NCBI RefSeq assembly: GCF_042651785.1
Contig: NZ_JBHSEC010000007.1
Location: forward strand, 1-64,000
Direction: 5' to 3'
DNA length: 64,000 nt
Origin: Chungangia koreensis
Lineage (GTDB): Bacteria; Bacillota; Bacilli; Bacillales_A; Planococcaceae
In this document: positions 54,401-62,606 of the stretch, one piece after another
How the letters are laid out: each line of letters starts with the position of its first letter
Numbering within the stretch: position 1 is the stretch's first letter
The notes under the pieces: model-generated
The model's database searches: none
The model's input: only the letters and a program-made list of their open reading frames with translations
Told to the model about the DNA's origin: nothing
Translations under genes and position numbers: made by a program

Positions 54401-55781
54401 AATTAATAATAAAAGCCATTCCCGTTGGAAAGAGGTCCCGGGGGGAATTGTTAGTAATTCTATTGAAGAGTTTGCAAGAAGCTTTAGCGATGCTGTCTCC
54501 GAAGACCCTGAAGGAATGATAAATTTAGTTCTCTCGTATCAGGATAAGGTTTTAGATGTATATTTAGATTCCTTATTTAGTGGGGTTGCATATAGTAAGG
54601 CTTTGGATAGTGTGCCAGTAGGTTTGTTAGAAACAATGATTTTGACCTATCCATATGATTATACCTCATATCGGGCGAACTACATTTGCTCACTCATTCG
54701 AAACAGGAAAAACGTAAATTGGTCTCAAGAGGTTTTGGATATTCTAAAGGATATTGCGATTAACCATAAAAACCCGGAAATCGGCAAACCCAATATAACT
54801 AATAATGAAGATAAAGAAATGCGTAGCTTTGATATGCTACAAAGTAATGCAATAAACTGCGTAAGAGGTAACGCAGCCGAAGCAGTAGCTCAGCTGGTAT
54901 GGAACGACAGTTCTGTGTTTATCCAGTTTAAAGATACAATTGAAAAGTTGGCATTAGATGAAAACCCGGCAGTTAAATTAGCGAGTTTATTTGCATTATG
55001 GCCTTCGTATAACATAGAAAGAGATTGGGCATCAGAAATAATCCTAAATCTATTTGAAGAAGATCACAGGCTAGCAGGCTTCCATGATACGAAAAATATG
55101 CTCTTTTTGCTATATCCTAAATATCGTGAACGAGTATTAGAAGTTATTAAGAAATGCTACGAATCCGATGATAAAGAACTAATTGAAATGGGTGCATATT
55201 GCCTGTCCGAGATGTTTATTCTTAAAAATGAATTTGCCGAAATAATAAATAATGTGGATACAATGAGTGAAGTACAAGCAGTAGCGGTTCTTCATATGAC
55301 TACTAATTATTTCAATAAAGATGAATTTAATTCATTAGCAAAAGATATGATACGCAAGTTTAAGGCAAGTACATTAGATCTGGAGATGCCGATTTCAAGA
55401 TTATTTTATGATAATCTTATTGATTTAAAGAGAGACAAGGATTTTCTTATCGAAATAATGAACTCCGGATTAAGTGGTAGAATAGTACGTGCTTTTGTTC
55501 ATTATCTTGAAGAAGAATCAAAGTCAGTAGTTGATTACAAAGACATTATACTTTCAATGAGTTACCATTTAGTTGGAAATGAAGTTGGTGAATTTGAAGG
55601 TATTTGGGGAATAGAAGATGAAATTTCCAAATTGATTATTGGATTATATGATGAAACCTCTAACTCAACAATACCTGAGATAAAAGGTATTGCAAATGAA
55701 TGTCTCGATATATGGGATTTGATGTTCGAAAAGCAATTTGGGCAAATTAGATCCCTAAGCCAAAAATTAATGGAAAGGTAA
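51408..55781 (+). CDS. STAND/NACHT-like P-loop NTPase with helical-repeat C-terminus, candidate antiphage protein
   Basis: A 1457-residue protein. Seen: a hydrophobic N-terminal helix (about residues 4-24, FLAYIAGTLIAPNVAGYLL) then coiled-coil-like helices to about 190; Walker A HGRAGRGKSG at about 226-235; Walker B AVIILDQLDAL at about 291-301; a sensor-like CRTHDL near 335; and FAHQSILDCFLAEKML near 493-508, resembling the winged-helix end of NACHT modules. From about 560 to the end it is helical, HEAT/TPR-like. The three-part plan (effector, NTPase, sensor) is that of STAND defence proteins such as Avs and bNACHT; the membrane helix would suggest a membrane-acting effector. It is AT- and Asn/Lys-rich unlike its neighbours, and bounded by rlmCD 3'-end copies, indicating transfer. 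I do not recognise an exact named family; antiphage function is inference. Confidence 0.75.
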   Translation: MSFLAYIAGTLIAPNVAGYLLSKGLTNREEKKLIKEIKETVTEFNRKFDDTEVDSNYFVEFLEQNKISDTITQRVFNSYKTSKEDYEAISKKLAQEAVEFVNFKKDKFMHTRVQKPSDFEEYFSKLFEILVNFRESLLSIKEKAFLSIVDESIGKSIKTIEEKLSDDYLLGRYKNLEPDERIMHRLEELNHEYKTAFIPLGNGFIKRKEFSICKGAIDSGKSLIIHGRAGRGKSGCTVDIINYCEENVIPYLAIKLDKRIPSKTAEKWGEDLGLPASITHCIHSVSKNQRAVIILDQLDALRWTLAHSRDALIVCAQIINQVERLNIERENKISVVFVCRTHDLENDNNIRSLFKKVDSEEVIQWSKVQVNELDEDLVKGIVGKRYEQLTSKLKEILRIPSNLYIWQQLDPNKVYAECSTASHLVSQWWGQLSDKCFEFGLREDNLIQIKDKMVTFLERYSRIFIPLSILNENKSSLEFLSSNAFLIIQDKKVSFAHQSILDCFLAEKMLQRYYDGEDIVDIIGTKEKQTPGKRYQVQMFMQNLSEFDSHDFINAGQRMFEANQIRYFVKFVFLEVLNQIDNIDENIQNFIVNNCENEKYGNNIINNVIFSRPKYIRLLRKYGILDKWFNNQSKKDIVLKLLVSMSPNYDTDDIAFIEKYALNSKEDDNKLSKCFMYDINHDTDELFELRMKFYNRYPQMVDRYLDFKSMLKNCEIRTIRLLAFLLENKIKSKGGRIYNYEEEFLNQDSEILINNGEEVLNLLLPYVPTENEDSLLFSEWSGKYFRKRGLERACIQIIKKANAAIIAQQPEKFFDRYKEFMGKGNDLFNEIILDGLYRLPESYSDIVINYLCSDFNSNIFDKTGGNGDELFLAKQILGKHSRYCSEHIFNVLEERVLNYLSPKAKDRYLRRLNYNREKNGDTVYWSFWGDFQKEILEVLPYDRLSDQAKDLIRTLKRKFPNGTTLYKHSNGSGGWVSSPVAGKKLNNKKWLEILTNTKINNKSHSRWKEVPGGIVSNSIEEFARSFSDAVSEDPEGMINLVLSYQDKVLDVYLDSLFSGVAYSKALDSVPVGLLETMILTYPYDYTSYRANYICSLIRNRKNVNWSQEVLDILKDIAINHKNPEIGKPNITNNEDKEMRSFDMLQSNAINCVRGNAAEAVAQLVWNDSSVFIQFKDTIEKLALDENPAVKLASLFALWPSYNIERDWASEIILNLFEEDHRLAGFHDTKNMLFLLYPKYRERVLEVIKKCYESDDKELIEMGAYCLSEMFILKNEFAEIINNVDTMSEVQAVAVLHMTTNYFNKDEFNSLAKDMIRKFKASTLDLEMPISRLFYDNLIDLKRDKDFLIEIMNSGLSGRIVRAFVHYLEEESKSVVDYKDIILSMSYHLVGNEVGEFEGIWGIEDEISKLIIGLYDETSNSTIPEIKGIANECLDIWDLMFEKQFGQIRSLSQKLMER

Positions 55782-55943
55782 GAAGTTGTTGTATGACTCC
55801 TATGTACAGCAGTTGTTCACCTTTAGAACTTTCAAATGCTTCTTTTTTGTCAAAGTATTTAACAGTAACAACTATTATATATATTTGTGTAAATCTTTAT
55901 TCGCACCTTAATGTTAACTGGATATGTACACTCACCAGCACCC

Positions 55944-56042
55944 CATGTGTTGCCGCATACACTCCACGCATGTTGAGGCTGTGACGTGGTTGAAGTTAGT
56001 ATAATAAAAGAACGAATTTCCAATGGTGGAATTCGTTCTTTT
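55944..56042 (+). repeat. Diverged second copy of the rlmCD 3' end and terminator
   Basis: Starting at ACGCATGTTGA, a 39-nt stretch up to the stop TAA differs from the rlmCD end (51029-51067 region) at only five positions. It still encodes THVEAVTWLKLV-stop against THVEAVTWLELI-stop in rlmCD. A matching hairpin follows (AAAAGAACGAATT with AATTCGTTCTTTT, 56006-56042). Together with the real rlmCD end it forms direct repeats enclosing about 4.9 kb. The small frame at 55793-55984 is not a gene. Bases 55782-55943 show nothing else. Confidence 0.85.
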
Positions 56043-56129
56043 ATTTGAATGAAATATGTATCCCATGAAGGATTTTTGTCCGTGTCTAAGGAAGTAATGC
56101 CATTAAGAATAATTTGGAGGTAAGATTTG

Positions 56130-56879
56130 ATGAGTATAAAATTTGATCCAAATAACGTTGTTATTAAGCTTTGTATGAGTGGAATGAACTTGGAAGACAA
56201 CGGAAACATTGAAGATGCAGCGGCAATGTTTCAAAAAGCATGGGATGAATCAACAGATGACTATGAGAGATTTATTGCGGCTTATCATTTAGCTCGTCTA
56301 CAAAAGAGTACTAAAGACAAGCTGAAATGGATGGAAACATCTTTACAGTGTGCACTGAAAATAAATGATGATAATGTCAAGAGTGCATATCCAACGTTAT
56401 ATTTAAACATTGCTAAATGTTACGAGGAGTTGGGTGACCCGGATAATGCAAATAGAAATGTTGAATTGTCAATTTCATATAAGGGTGCGCCTTCTGATGA
56501 AGGGCCATTTTATCATGGGACAAAGGCAGATTTGCAGGTTGGTGATTTACTGACAGCAGGTGGAAACTCAAATTACAAACAGGATCTTAAAATGAACCAT
56601 ATATATTTCACTGCTAATGCCAATGGCGCAGGACTTGCAGCAGCGTTAGCAAAAGGTGAAGGAAGAGAACGAGTTTATATCATAGAACCAACAGGTGAAT
56701 TTGAAAACGATCCAAATGTTACTGATAAAAAATTCCCCGGTAACTTAACGCGTTCATATCGTTCACAAGAACCTTTACGAATTATTGGTGAAGAAACAGA
56801 GTGGGCGAAACTGACAACTACGGAGCGTCAAGAATGGCGCGAAAATGTAGCCGAAAATAAAGGCGAAATCATTAATTGA
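56130..56879 (+). CDS. arr: Rifampin ADP-ribosyltransferase (Arr) with N-terminal TPR-like domain
   Basis: A 249-residue two-part protein. The first about 120 residues are helical and TPR-like (DAAAMFQKAWDES, YLNIAKCYEELGDPDNA). The C-terminal about 120 residues are an Arr domain with FYHGTKADLQVGD (about 126-138, NAD-binding His), NHIYFTAN, YIIEPTGEFENDPN, and DKKFPGNLTRSYRSQEPLR. Arr transfers ADP-ribose from NAD to a hydroxyl of rifampin, inactivating it; this fusion type is known in environmental Bacillota. The ATG at 56130 follows GGAGG at 9 nt. It lies just beyond the rlmCD repeat in the accessory zone. Confidence 0.92.
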   Translation: MSIKFDPNNVVIKLCMSGMNLEDNGNIEDAAAMFQKAWDESTDDYERFIAAYHLARLQKSTKDKLKWMETSLQCALKINDDNVKSAYPTLYLNIAKCYEELGDPDNANRNVELSISYKGAPSDEGPFYHGTKADLQVGDLLTAGGNSNYKQDLKMNHIYFTANANGAGLAAALAKGEGRERVYIIEPTGEFENDPNVTDKKFPGNLTRSYRSQEPLRIIGEETEWAKLTTTERQEWRENVAENKGEIIN

Positions 56880-57001
56880 ACATACTCAAATTAGGTTATC
56901 ATGATCTCAGGGTTCTTTGAAAACGAACTGTTATTAAAAGTGTAGTGACTCTATAATATTTAAATTGTTTTAACTTAATATTTCAATATAACTATATTCT
57001 A

Positions 57002-57030
57002 TTGACGTTTTAAATTAATCTTGTTATCAT
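57002..57030 (+). promoter_or_regulatory. Sigma-A promoter of the purine permease gene
   Basis: TTGACG (57002-57007), a 17-nt spacer and TATCAT (57025-57030) lie about 33 nt upstream of the riboswitch aptamer. The region 56880-57001 shows nothing else. Confidence 0.8.
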
Positions 57031-57062
57031 TCTCCTATTATTTTCAAAAAAGAATAGATTGA

Positions 57063-57130
57063 CCTTGTATAAATTCAAGAATACGGCTTGAAAGTTTCTA
57101 CCAGCTACCATAAATAGCTTGTCTACAAGG
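57063..57130 (+). promoter_or_regulatory. Guanine-type purine riboswitch (permease leader)
   Basis: P1 is CCTTGTA (57063-57069) with TACAAGG (57124-57130). The conserved GTTTCTACC joining region and ACCATAAAT are present. The specificity base in GTCTAC is C, so guanine/hypoxanthine is the expected ligand. After release, TCTACA (57122-57127) can pair with TGTAGA (57164-57169) as an antiterminator. Confidence 0.92.
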
Positions 57131-57170
57131 AATGGAAAATACATGATCTTTTATTTCCCTTTCTGTAGAA

Positions 57171-57202
57171 AACTTTGTCCTAACTGTGGTCAAAGTTTTT
57201 TT
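57171..57202 (+). terminator. Riboswitch-controlled terminator before the permease gene
   Basis: AACTTTG (57171-57177) pairs with CAAAGTT (57191-57197), with two inner C-G pairs, followed by a run of T residues. It is the expression platform of the riboswitch. Confidence 0.85.
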
Positions 57203-57282
57203 ATTTGGGGATAATAAATGAATCTGCTGGACCTTGGATTTATCCCGTTCATTCTTTAAATTAGCAGAAGAGGAGACCCAAC

Positions 57283-58578
57283 ATGAGAAACTTTTTTAAA
57301 TTTACCGAACGGAGTACTTCCTATAAGCAGGAAACACTAGCAGGACTGACGACCTTCCTATCCGTAGCATATATACTTATCGTGAATCCACTGATCCTCA
57401 GCCAAGCTGGGATGGATAGTGGGGCTGTATTTACTGCAACAGCTCTCACTGCGATCATCGGTACACTGCTTATTGGCTTCCTTGCTAACTACCCGATCGC
57501 CATTGCACCAAGTATGGGATTGAATTCATTTTTCACTTTTTCTGTGTGTATCGGGATGGGGATCCAATGGGAAGTTGCCTTGGCTGGTGTATTTATTGCT
57601 GGAATCATTTTTATGTTGTTAAGTTTAATGAAAATCCGGGAGAAGATCATTAATATCATTCCACTGGATTTAAAATATGCAATCGCTTCGGGAATTGGAT
57701 TCTTCATTACCTTTATCGGGTTAAAAAATGGAGGAATTATCACCTCCAATCCAGATACATTTGTTTCAATTGGAAACTTAACCTCACCTACGACCTTACT
57801 TGCCATTTTGGGCCTTGTACTTACGATTGTTATGTTAATACGTGGAGTTAGTGGAGGGATTTTCTACGGAATAATTATTACAACAATTATTGGAATGATT
57901 TTCGGATTAATTAATGTTCCTTCAACCATTGTTGGAAGTATTCCGAGCATGGAACCGACATTTGGTGTCGTGTTTTCTCATTTGGATGAAATTTTCACCC
58001 CTGACGTATTGGCAGTGATCTTCACTTTTTTAATTGTTGCCTTTTTTGACACGGCTGGTGCATTAATTGCACTTACCAGTCAAGCTGGAATTATGAAAGA
58101 TAACTCTATTCCAAAGATCGGGCGAGCGTTACTTGCCGATTCTACTGCTGGTGCAGTTGGAGCTATATTGGGAACATCGACACCTGCTACGAGTGTTGAA
58201 TCTTCTGCTGGAATTGCTGTCGGAGGAAGAACAGGCTTTACATCCGTCATTATTGCAGCCTGTTTTATGATCGCTTTGTTTTTTTCACCCATTCTATCCG
58301 TCATTACAGTGGAAGTTACAGCGCCTGCATTAATTATTGTAGGGACATTCATGGTAATGGGCATAAGTAAGGTAAACTGGAATAAGTTAGAGATTGCCAT
58401 TCCATCCTTTTTAACGATTATCATGATGCCCCTCACTTCAAGTGTGGCAATAGGTCTTGCATTTGGTTTTATTCTGTATCCACTTTGTTTAGTTGTACAA
58501 AAGCGTTATAAAGAAATTCATCCAATTATGTATGTACTTTGTTTATTATTCATACTGTACTTTGCTTTTATCGTGTAG
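57283..58578 (+). CDS. pbuG: Hypoxanthine/guanine permease (AzgA/NCS2 family)
   Basis: A 431-residue membrane protein with about twelve to fourteen helices. ERSTSYKQETLAGLTTFLSVAY at the N-terminus (ETLAGLTTFL core), NPLILSQAGMD and the transport-domain segment AIAPSMGLNSFFTF are AzgA-type signatures. It imports hypoxanthine and guanine by proton symport in B. subtilis PbuG. The guanine riboswitch upstream fits this specificity. GAGGAGA precedes the ATG. In B. subtilis pbuG lies close upstream of the pur operon; here it is 54 kb downstream. Confidence 0.92.
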   Translation: MRNFFKFTERSTSYKQETLAGLTTFLSVAYILIVNPLILSQAGMDSGAVFTATALTAIIGTLLIGFLANYPIAIAPSMGLNSFFTFSVCIGMGIQWEVALAGVFIAGIIFMLLSLMKIREKIINIIPLDLKYAIASGIGFFITFIGLKNGGIITSNPDTFVSIGNLTSPTTLLAILGLVLTIVMLIRGVSGGIFYGIIITTIIGMIFGLINVPSTIVGSIPSMEPTFGVVFSHLDEIFTPDVLAVIFTFLIVAFFDTAGALIALTSQAGIMKDNSIPKIGRALLADSTAGAVGAILGTSTPATSVESSAGIAVGGRTGFTSVIIAACFMIALFFSPILSVITVEVTAPALIIVGTFMVMGISKVNWNKLEIAIPSFLTIIMMPLTSSVAIGLAFGFILYPLCLVVQKRYKEIHPIMYVLCLLFILYFAFIV

Positions 58579-58622
58579 ACTTGGGAAAGAGAGATTAACA
58601 AAGTAAAATCAGACTTCAATCG

Positions 58623-58660
58623 AACAGGCTGCTATCCACTCCCATGGATAGCAGCCTGTT
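58623..58660. terminator. Bidirectional terminator
   Basis: A perfect 16-bp stem, AACAGGCTGCTATCCA (58623-58638) with its complement at 58645-58660. It separates pbuG from the convergent siderophore operon. Confidence 0.92.
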
Positions 58661-58686
58661 TGATTTAACCTGCCGAAGTGAGCTAT

Positions 58687-59478
58687 TTACTTATGATAAC
58701 GACTAATCGGAAGGACGAGTGGTGTGTTTGAAATGGGATCATTGATGACATGGCAATCCAAGTTGAAGATTTCTTTAATAAGCTCGCTTGTAATGATGTC
58801 ATTTGCTGAACCTTCAGCAAGCAGTTTCCCATCTTTTATAGCATATAAATGATCTGCATAGCGTGCTGAAAGGTTTATATCATGAAGCACCATGACGATG
58901 GTCGTTCCATACTTCGAATTTAAGTCTTTCAATAAATCTAAGATTTCCACTTGATACGTAATATCTAAATAGGTTGTAGGCTCGTCTAAAAATAAAATAT
59001 CGGTTTGCTGGGCTAATGCCATTGCAATCCATACACGTTGGCGTTGCCCGCCCGATAGTTCATCAATATGCCGATGACTGAATTCGGCAATATTCATCAT
59101 ATCAAGAGCAGTCGCAACTGCTTCGTAATCTTTCTTAGACCAACTTGAAAACATCGATTGGTGAGGGAAGCGTCCTCGACCGACTAAATCGGCAACCGTA
59201 ATACCCTCTGGGACGATCGGTGACTGAGGCAAGAGTCCAACCGTACGTGCCAATTCTTTCGATGGGATGCCGTAAATCGATTGGTCATTTAACAACACAT
59301 CACCACTTGTTGGTTTTAATAATCGAGCCATAGTTTTTAACAAAGTAGATTTTCCACAGCCATTTGAACCGATAATAATACTAATCTTATTCTCAGGAAT
59401 CGATAGGCTTATATCCTTTAAGATGAGGTTTTGGTCATAGCCGGAATGTAGGTTTTTCGTTTGTAATGTCTGGGACAT
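58687..59478 (-). CDS. Iron-siderophore ABC transporter ATPase (FecE/FhuC type)
   Basis: A 263-residue ATPase with Walker A GSNGCGKSTLL near residues 38-48, signature LSGGQRQRVWIAMAL near 138-152, and Walker B ILFLDEPTTYLD near 158-169. It powers uptake through the two permeases encoded upstream. It is the last gene of a four-gene Fur-regulated operon and adjoins the permease gene with the ends sharing one base. Siderophore specificity not predictable. Confidence 0.94.
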   Translation of the reverse strand: MSQTLQTKNLHSGYDQNLILKDISLSIPENKISIIIGSNGCGKSTLLKTMARLLKPTSGDVLLNDQSIYGIPSKELARTVGLLPQSPIVPEGITVADLVGRGRFPHQSMFSSWSKKDYEAVATALDMMNIAEFSHRHIDELSGGQRQRVWIAMALAQQTDILFLDEPTTYLDITYQVEILDLLKDLNSKYGTTIVMVLHDINLSARYADHLYAIKDGKLLAEGSANDIITSELIKEIFNLDCHVINDPISNTPLVLPISRYHK

Positions 59479-60512
59479 CAGATACTCCCCTTTCGATTCA
59501 TCTTGATCAGTAAGAATATTAAATACGGTGCTCCGATAATGCCGGTAATAACTCCAACAGGGAAGCGTGTTTCAAATGCAAATTGTCCGATCAAATCTGC
59601 TGCAAGTACCAAAATTACACCGATTAATCCGGAAGGTATAAGAGCTGAAAATCCAACTCCCACAATTCTTCTTGCGATAGGACCGGCCAAAAATGATATA
59701 AAAGCAATGGGGCCTGTTGTGGCAGTTGCTAAAGCAATTATTAATACAGCACTTACTAATAACATGATGCGAACACGATTTGTTGACACACCTAAAGAGG
59801 TAGCCGCTTGTTCACATAACTCTAACATTTCTAAATGACTTGAAAGGTAAATAAAGATCGGTGTAGAAATGACTAACAAAATGAATAAAGGCAGTACCGT
59901 TTCAATCGTGGCCCCATTTAGACTCCCGCTGACCCAGCGTAGAGCAGTGGGTAAGTCATGTGTTTTTGCAATTAACATGAAATACGAAATTAATGCATTT
60001 AACATGGCTTGGATTCCAATTCCGATTAAAATTAATCGACCGATGGAAAATGATGTTCCTTTAGAAAAACCGTATATAATGGCTACTGTCAGTAATCCGC
60101 CCACAACAGCAGCAAATGATATCACCGTATTGCTTGCTTGAAGAACGACAATACAAAATACAGCTGCAGCACTTGATCCTGCTGTAATCCCAATGACATT
60201 TGGATTTGCTAAAGGGTTTCGCAGCATAGTTTGGAATATATAACCCCCGACTCCAAATGCAAAGCCAGCAAGAAGTCCAGCTAACATACGTGGTAAACGT
60301 AATGTTCCAACCGCAAAGCTTGCCCCTTTAACTTCCTCGCCCAATAGAACAGCAATCACTTCGTTTACCGGGTAAATCGTATTACCAAGCATAAGCATGG
60401 CGCAGCAGAGTGCTAAGGCAATGACGATTAATATGAGCACCGTCGTAAAATAACGACGTTTACGTTTCGATCTTGATAGAATGATGGTATGTAAAGTATC
60501 GTTGTTCATCAT
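59478..60512 (-). CDS. Iron-siderophore ABC permease (FecCD family)
   Basis: A 344-residue permease with about nine or ten helices. GGYIFQTMLRNPLANPNVIGITAGSS (core RNPLANPNVIG near residues 93-103) is the FecCD signature, and GPIAFISFLAGPIARRIVG near 260-278 is the coupling region. The start overlaps the stop of the other permease gene (ATGATG/TGA). It forms a heterodimer with that partner. Confidence 0.94.
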   Translation of the reverse strand: MMNNDTLHTIILSRSKRKRRYFTTVLILIVIALALCCAMLMLGNTIYPVNEVIAVLLGEEVKGASFAVGTLRLPRMLAGLLAGFAFGVGGYIFQTMLRNPLANPNVIGITAGSSAAAVFCIVVLQASNTVISFAAVVGGLLTVAIIYGFSKGTSFSIGRLILIGIGIQAMLNALISYFMLIAKTHDLPTALRWVSGSLNGATIETVLPLFILLVISTPIFIYLSSHLEMLELCEQAATSLGVSTNRVRIMLLVSAVLIIALATATTGPIAFISFLAGPIARRIVGVGFSALIPSGLIGVILVLAADLIGQFAFETRFPVGVITGIIGAPYLIFLLIKMNRKGSI

Positions 60513-61543
60513 AGGCTACGCATTTTCGCTTTCATCGTAATATATATTAAAATCGGTGCGCCAATAAAGGCTGTTAAAATTCCAACCTCTACTTCTCCGG
60601 GACGAGCGATCAATCTTCCCACAACATCGGATATCGTCAAAATAATACCACCTGATAGGGCGGAAAGGGGGATGACGAATCGTAAATCCGGTCCAATCAT
60701 TAATCGGATGACGTGAGTCGCGAGTAGTCCAATAAATCCAATCGGTCCTGCAAAGGCGGTCGCAGCTCCACAAAGTAAAACTCCTGCAAAAGCAGAGGCT
60801 AAACGAATCGTCCCTGTCTTAACCCCTAATCCTGTTGCTACTTCATCTCCTAATGCCATTGCATTTAAAGCAGGTGCAGTCATAACGGCAATGACTAAAC
60901 CTACCAATAAGAATGGTAAAAGCAATTGAATACTTTCCCACGTGCCAGCTCCAACACTCCCAACCTGCCAAAAGCGGAATTGATCCATCACATTTTGACG
61001 AGGGATCATTATTGCTGTTACAAGTGACGAAAGTATGGCACTCGTAGCAGCTCCTGCTAATACGAGCTTTAAAGGAGTCGCTCCGCTTCCGCCAAGAGAA
61101 CCAACGGCAAACACAAAAATAGCAGTAAGAATCGCACCTGCTATAGCCAACCAGACATATTCACTTGGAGAGCTAATATGGAAAAAGGCAATTCCACTTA
61201 CGACAAAAAGAGCAGCCCCTGTATTAACCCCTAAAATACTTGGATCAGCAATTGGGTTTCGTGTGACCGATTGCATTAGTGCCCCAGATACACCTAATGC
61301 TGCACCACACATGAAACTGAAAATCGTACGCACAACCCGCTGACGAACGACACTCGATTCATGGTCGTTTAATTCTGGATGGAATAGTCCATCCAGAATT
61401 GTAGACCACCCGATTGAGCGAGATCCAAAAGCGATCGAAGCAATAATTGATACAACTAATAATACAAATAGAATGATTGTTAACTTCCCTAAGTTTTGAG
61501 GAAGGAAAGATTGCTTCTTTTGTTCAACGTTCAACTGTTTCAT
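60509..61543 (-). CDS. Iron-siderophore ABC permease (FecCD family)
   Basis: A 344-residue permease homologous to its operon partner. TRNPIADPSILGVNTGA lies near residues 98-114 and GPIGFIGLLATHVIRLMIG near 260-278. It lies 2 nt downstream of the binding-protein gene and overlaps the next permease by 4 bp, so the operon is tightly coupled. Confidence 0.94.
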   Translation of the reverse strand: MKQLNVEQKKQSFLPQNLGKLTIILFVLLVVSIIASIAFGSRSIGWSTILDGLFHPELNDHESSVVRQRVVRTIFSFMCGAALGVSGALMQSVTRNPIADPSILGVNTGAALFVVSGIAFFHISSPSEYVWLAIAGAILTAIFVFAVGSLGGSGATPLKLVLAGAATSAILSSLVTAIMIPRQNVMDQFRFWQVGSVGAGTWESIQLLLPFLLVGLVIAVMTAPALNAMALGDEVATGLGVKTGTIRLASAFAGVLLCGAATAFAGPIGFIGLLATHVIRLMIGPDLRFVIPLSALSGGIILTISDVVGRLIARPGEVEVGILTAFIGAPILIYITMKAKMRSL

Positions 61544-61545
61544 AG

Positions 61546-62568
61546 CTATTTAATATTCTTCGCTACGTCTGAGATTAAAGTTAAGTATTCATCAATAGTA
61601 TATTGAATAGATAGCGGGTTTGGATTACCAGCAGCCGCTAATGGTGTGTTGTCTTCGATAACTACAACGTTGCCAGCAGCAATGGCAGGAACTTTCCCTA
61701 AAATAGGATCTGCTTGTAAGGCTGCTAATGTATCTTTGTTTCCATAAACAATCAGTAAATCAGTGTCATTTAAAGCATCTGCATTTTCTGCACTTACTTG
61801 TATATAGAAACTGTCATCTGTAATTAGCTTTTTAATTCCTTCAGGATATTCCATCCCTAAGTCGGATAAGAATTCGCCTCGTGGGTCTGTTGGTGTATAA
61901 ATATAGAAGCTTGATAAATCCTCTGTGTTAAACATACCGAATGCAGCTTTTTTTCCTTTAATAACCGAGTACTCATTTGCTTTATCGGCGATTAACTTTT
62001 CAGTTTCCGCAACTAATTTCTTACCTTCTTCTTCCATACCCATCCCTTTAGCGTTTAATAATACTTGATCACGCCAAGGTGTTACCCAAGGTGTTTCTTC
62101 GTAAGGAACGACAGGTGCAATCTGGCTTAAGGTGTCATATTCCTCTTGTGTAATACCAGAGTAAGCAGCAAGAATCACATCTGGATTACTATCAGCAATT
62201 GCCTCAAAGTCTAAACCATCTGTATCTTGGTAAACTGTCGGATTTTCTTCACCCAACTCTTTTAACTTTTCTGCAGTCCAAGGCAACAAGCCTGAATCAT
62301 CTTGAATTCCGTAGTTAGCGGCGGAGAAACCTACTGGTACAACTCCAAGTGCCAATGCTACGTCATGGTTGGCCCAAGCGATGGTCGCCACTCGTTCAGG
62401 TTTTTCGTCAATTGTTGTCTCACCAAATGCATGTTGGATGACAATTGGGTACTGACTATCGGTATTTTTTTCCGTTGTGGAATCTGTTTTTGTTGAACTG
62501 TCATCTCCACAAGCAGCAAGAACAACAACCAAAAAGGATAGTGTCAGAAGTAGTAGTGATTTTTTCAT
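61546..62568 (-). CDS. Iron-siderophore substrate-binding lipoprotein
   Basis: A 340-residue FecB/FhuD-type lipoprotein. The signal ends in LAACG with the lipidated Cys at about residue 20, followed by a Ser/Thr-rich linker. The binding domain (about 40-335) contains TIDEKPERVATIAW and ADSNPDVILAAYSG. First gene of the operon, directly behind the Fur-controlled promoter. The ferric siderophore it binds cannot be told from sequence. Confidence 0.94.
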   Translation of the reverse strand: MKKSLLLLTLSFLVVVLAACGDDSSTKTDSTTEKNTDSQYPIVIQHAFGETTIDEKPERVATIAWANHDVALALGVVPVGFSAANYGIQDDSGLLPWTAEKLKELGEENPTVYQDTDGLDFEAIADSNPDVILAAYSGITQEEYDTLSQIAPVVPYEETPWVTPWRDQVLLNAKGMGMEEEGKKLVAETEKLIADKANEYSVIKGKKAAFGMFNTEDLSSFYIYTPTDPRGEFLSDLGMEYPEGIKKLITDDSFYIQVSAENADALNDTDLLIVYGNKDTLAALQADPILGKVPAIAAGNVVVIEDNTPLAAAGNPNPLSIQYTIDEYLTLISDVAKNIK

Positions 62569-62606
62569 TCGAATAGCCCCACTTTAACTTTATTTTTATA
62601 GCTAAT

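Noticed and set aside
55793..55984. 63-codon frame after the NTPase gene
   Set aside because: It has no ribosome site and runs out of frame through the duplicated rlmCD end.
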